Part shown: positions 5,605 to 6,789 of the stretch, in pieces | Numbering within the stretch: the first letter of the stretch is position 1 | Layout: each line of letters opens with the position of its first letter | Source: an uncultured Verrucomicrobiota bacterium | GTDB lineage: Bacteria; Verrucomicrobiota; Kiritimatiellia; RFP12; UBA1067 | Direction of reading: 5' to 3' | Length of the DNA stretch: 6,789 nucleotides | Assembly (NCBI GenBank): GCA_946631535.1 | Contig: CAMPAF010000168.1 | Span: 1-6,789, forward strand | Position numbers and translations under genes: made by a program | The notes under the pieces: model-generated | The model's input: only the letters and a program-made list of their open reading frames with translations | Databases searched by the model: none | What the model was told of the DNA's origin: nothing

Positions 5605-6355
5605 GCAGTGTGACCAGCGAGCGCCGCACGTCGGGCGGCATGTCGAGATGGTACGAGAGGAAGACGCCGAGGAACCGCACGGCGTCTTCCACTGTCTCTT
5701 GGGCATGGCCAGAGGCGTCGGGGCGGGTAAGGACGGCTATGGTGCGTGGGGAGAGGCGCACTGTTCGCGCTCCATCGCCGCAACGGCCATGGTCGATTGC
5801 GAATGGCGTCCAGTCGGCGGATTTGTCCATGCCTGAGAAGTCGGGCGACCACCCGGCGAGCTTGAGGATTTCCATTTCAAGTCGGACAAGCTCCTGGAGG
5901 GCGGACGCGCAGGAGCGCGTCCCTCCCGAGGATCCCGGATCGGTCGCAACAAGTTGCGCCCCTCCCCTGCTTTCGAGGCGGGTGAGGAGGGAATCGAGAA
6001 AGGCGAACCAGGCGGCTGATTCGCCGTTGGCGGGAACAAGGTCCTTGACCAGTCCTGCGGCGTATCCGGCGATGGCGGTCTCGCGCCAGAGTCCGCGTAG
6101 GCCCTCGCGGAGATTGCGCGGTGTCGTCTCACGCAGGGCATGCAGGTCTCCGTGCGCGCGGGCGTAGTAGAGGAGGTCGCAGGCGTAGAAGAGGTCGTAC
6201 TGGCCGAGGAATGCGGACTTCGGCCGGACTGCGCCCTTGACGAGCGTCGTCACGCAGCCATGGTCGGGCGTGAGCCAGGTGACTATGTGGCTCGTCCGCG
6301 ACCATGGGTGGATCGCCAGCACGATTCCGTTTGTCTTGATGATCTCTCCTGCCAT
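5591..6355 (-). CDS. recO: DNA repair protein RecO
   Basis: The protein has 254 residues, the usual size for RecO, which works with RecR to load RecA onto SSB-coated single-stranded DNA in recombinational repair and also anneals strands. The N-terminal OB-fold is recognisable in IVLAIHPWSRTSHIVTWLTPD (residues 11-31), followed by VKGAVRPKSAFLGQYDLF (39-56), which matches the family pattern GaRrpkS...GqldLf. The helical C-terminal domain follows. The zinc-binding CxxC pairs found in many RecO proteins after LLxLxGxxP are absent here (LKLAGWSPDFSGMDKSADW). Residues 131-152 form a Gly/Ser-rich linker encoded by a palindrome cluster. The ATG at 6355 has a weak GGAA upstream and lies 11 bases after the antiporter stop, so coupled expression is likely. 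The 3' end overlaps the convergent foldase gene by 14 bases. Confidence 0.9.
   Translation of the reverse strand: MAGEIIKTNGIVLAIHPWSRTSHIVTWLTPDHGCVTTLVKGAVRPKSAFLGQYDLFYACDLLYYARAHGDLHALRETTPRNLREGLRGLWRETAIAGYAAGLVKDLVPANGESAAWFAFLDSLLTRLESRGGAQLVATDPGSSGGTRSCASALQELVRLEMEILKLAGWSPDFSGMDKSADWTPFAIDHGRCGDGARTVRLSPRTIAVLTRPDASGHAQETVEDAVRFLGVFLSYHLDMPPDVRRSLVTLLTSP
5659..5690. repeat. Perfect 10-bp inverted repeat near the convergent gene ends
   Basis: GGAAGACGCC (5659-5668) and GGCGTCTTCC (5681-5690) are perfect reverse complements around a 12-base loop. It lies 54 bases past the foldase stop, inside the 3' part of recO. A T-run follows on neither strand, so it is not a classical intrinsic terminator. 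It could still fold in RNA and protect or define the 3' end of the foldase operon transcript. That role is inference; the coding constraint of recO may also have produced it by chance. Confidence 0.5.
5896..5926. repeat. REP-like palindrome inside recO
   Basis: GGACGCGC (5903-5910) and GCGCGTCC (5915-5922) form a perfect 8-bp stem around the loop AGGA. GGAG (5896-5899) and CTCC (5923-5926) can extend it across a small bulge. It encodes part of the recO linker (about residues 144-154). Its compact GC-rich shape resembles repetitive extragenic palindromes; no second copy was noticed in this window, so membership in a dispersed family is inference. Confidence 0.55.
5945..5958. repeat. Short perfect palindrome next to the REP-like element
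   Basis: CGCAAC (5945-5950) and GTTGCG (5953-5958) pair perfectly around a two-base spacer, 18 bases from the larger palindrome. Together the two occupy the segment of recO that encodes its low-complexity linker, which suggests one composite inserted element. Confidence 0.45.
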
Positions 6356-6366
6356 TGACGGTTCCG

Positions 6367-6789
6367 CTAGTGCTTGGGACGGAAGAAGAGCGTCGCCGCG
6401 ATGACCGCGAGCGCGAGGAAGAAGGGATAGTAGAGAGAGCCGATCAGCTGGAACGATCCGAGCGCGAGCCCGCTCTCCTTCGCGAGGGCCACCGCCATCA
6501 GGAGCTGCGCGCCGTACGGAATCAGACTTTGCGTGACGCACGATGCCGTGTCGAGGATGGAGGCGATGCGCGACGGCGACGCGTGGCACCTGTCGGCGAA
6601 CTCCTTTGCCACGGGCCCCGCAACGACGATGGCGACAGTGTTGTTCGCGGTGAAGAGGTTGACTGCGACGGCGAGCAGGCCAACTGCGAACTCGCACGAA
6701 CGCGGTCCGCGCACGAGCCGGGACGTGCTCTTCATGAACCACGCGATTCCGCCGTTCTCGCGGATGGTGGCGAGCAGGCCGCCCGCGAG
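6367..6789 (-). CDS. Na+/H+ antiporter, NhaC family, C-terminal part (5' end outside window)
   Basis: The frame is open on the minus strand from the right window edge to a TAG at 6367-6369; the last 140 residues are visible. The sequence matches the C-terminal half of the NhaC-type antiporter family: ENGGIAWF (residues 11-18), then a membrane segment running into LFTANNTVAIVVAGPVAKE (45-63), then SRIASILDTASCVTQSLIPYGAQLL (73-97), and a last hydrophobic segment at about 114-136 ending in FFRPKH. These proteins exchange cytoplasmic Na+ for protons across the inner membrane. Internal ATG codons such as the one at 6735 are not the start, since the family sequence continues upstream of it. recO begins 11 bases downstream, so the two genes are probably co-transcribed. 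The exact ion and substrate are not certain, because NhaC-like families also include other exchangers. Confidence 0.85.
   Translation of the reverse strand, partial: LAGGLLATIRENGGIAWFMKSTSRLVRGPRSCEFAVGLLAVAVNLFTANNTVAIVVAGPVAKEFADRCHASPSRIASILDTASCVTQSLIPYGAQLLMAVALAKESGLALGSFQLIGSLYYPFFLALAVIAATLFFRPKH

Noticed and set aside
5601..6167. Plus-strand open frame of 188 codons
   Set aside because: It is antisense to recO, Ser/Arg/Pro-rich and without any motif.
6356..6742. N-terminal extension of RecO on the minus strand
   Set aside because: The upstream frame overlaps the antiporter gene, which has real family sequence. RecO homology begins right after the ATG at 6355.

Overview
The window is GC-rich, gene-dense bacterial DNA with six protein genes and almost no non-coding space; the longest gap between genes is 53 bases. 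The two folding factors carry Gram-negative export signals, one of them a lipoprotein signal. The base composition, Shine-Dalgarno use and gene content would fit an uncultured PVC-group bacterium (Kiritimatiellota or Lentisphaerota type). No phylogenetic marker was compared, so that placement is a weak inference.

Left block, plus strand (1-2074): the 3' part of a calcineurin-like metallophosphoesterase is followed after 19 bases by a glutamate-transporter-fold (DAACS/SLC1) symporter. The symporter keeps the fold and cation-site motifs but has changed substrate-site residues.

Middle block, plus strand (2071-5604): a strong sigma-70-type promoter overlaps the symporter stop codon. It probably drives an operon of parvulin-type peptidyl-prolyl isomerase/foldase (lipoprotein), Gfo/Idh/MocA oxidoreductase, and a second, closely related parvulin foldase with a different export signal. 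The two foldases align without a gap over 312 residues and are nearly identical in the catalytic region. In both, the first strand of the parvulin fold (the HILV strand with its active-site histidine) is missing from its usual place before the catalytic core. It appears instead after the core's last strand. This looks like a circularly permuted parvulin domain and is the most interesting observation here.

Right block, minus strand (5591-6789): the 3' end of a NhaC-family Na+/H+ antiporter gene is followed after 11 bases by recO, a recombination mediator gene. recO runs convergently into the second foldase gene, and the two coding regions overlap by 14 bases. recO contains a cluster of perfect palindromes, encoding a low-complexity linker, that resembles a REP-type element inserted in frame.

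No tRNA, rRNA, CRISPR array, transposase or phage gene was seen. No stretch over 300 bases lacks a gene.
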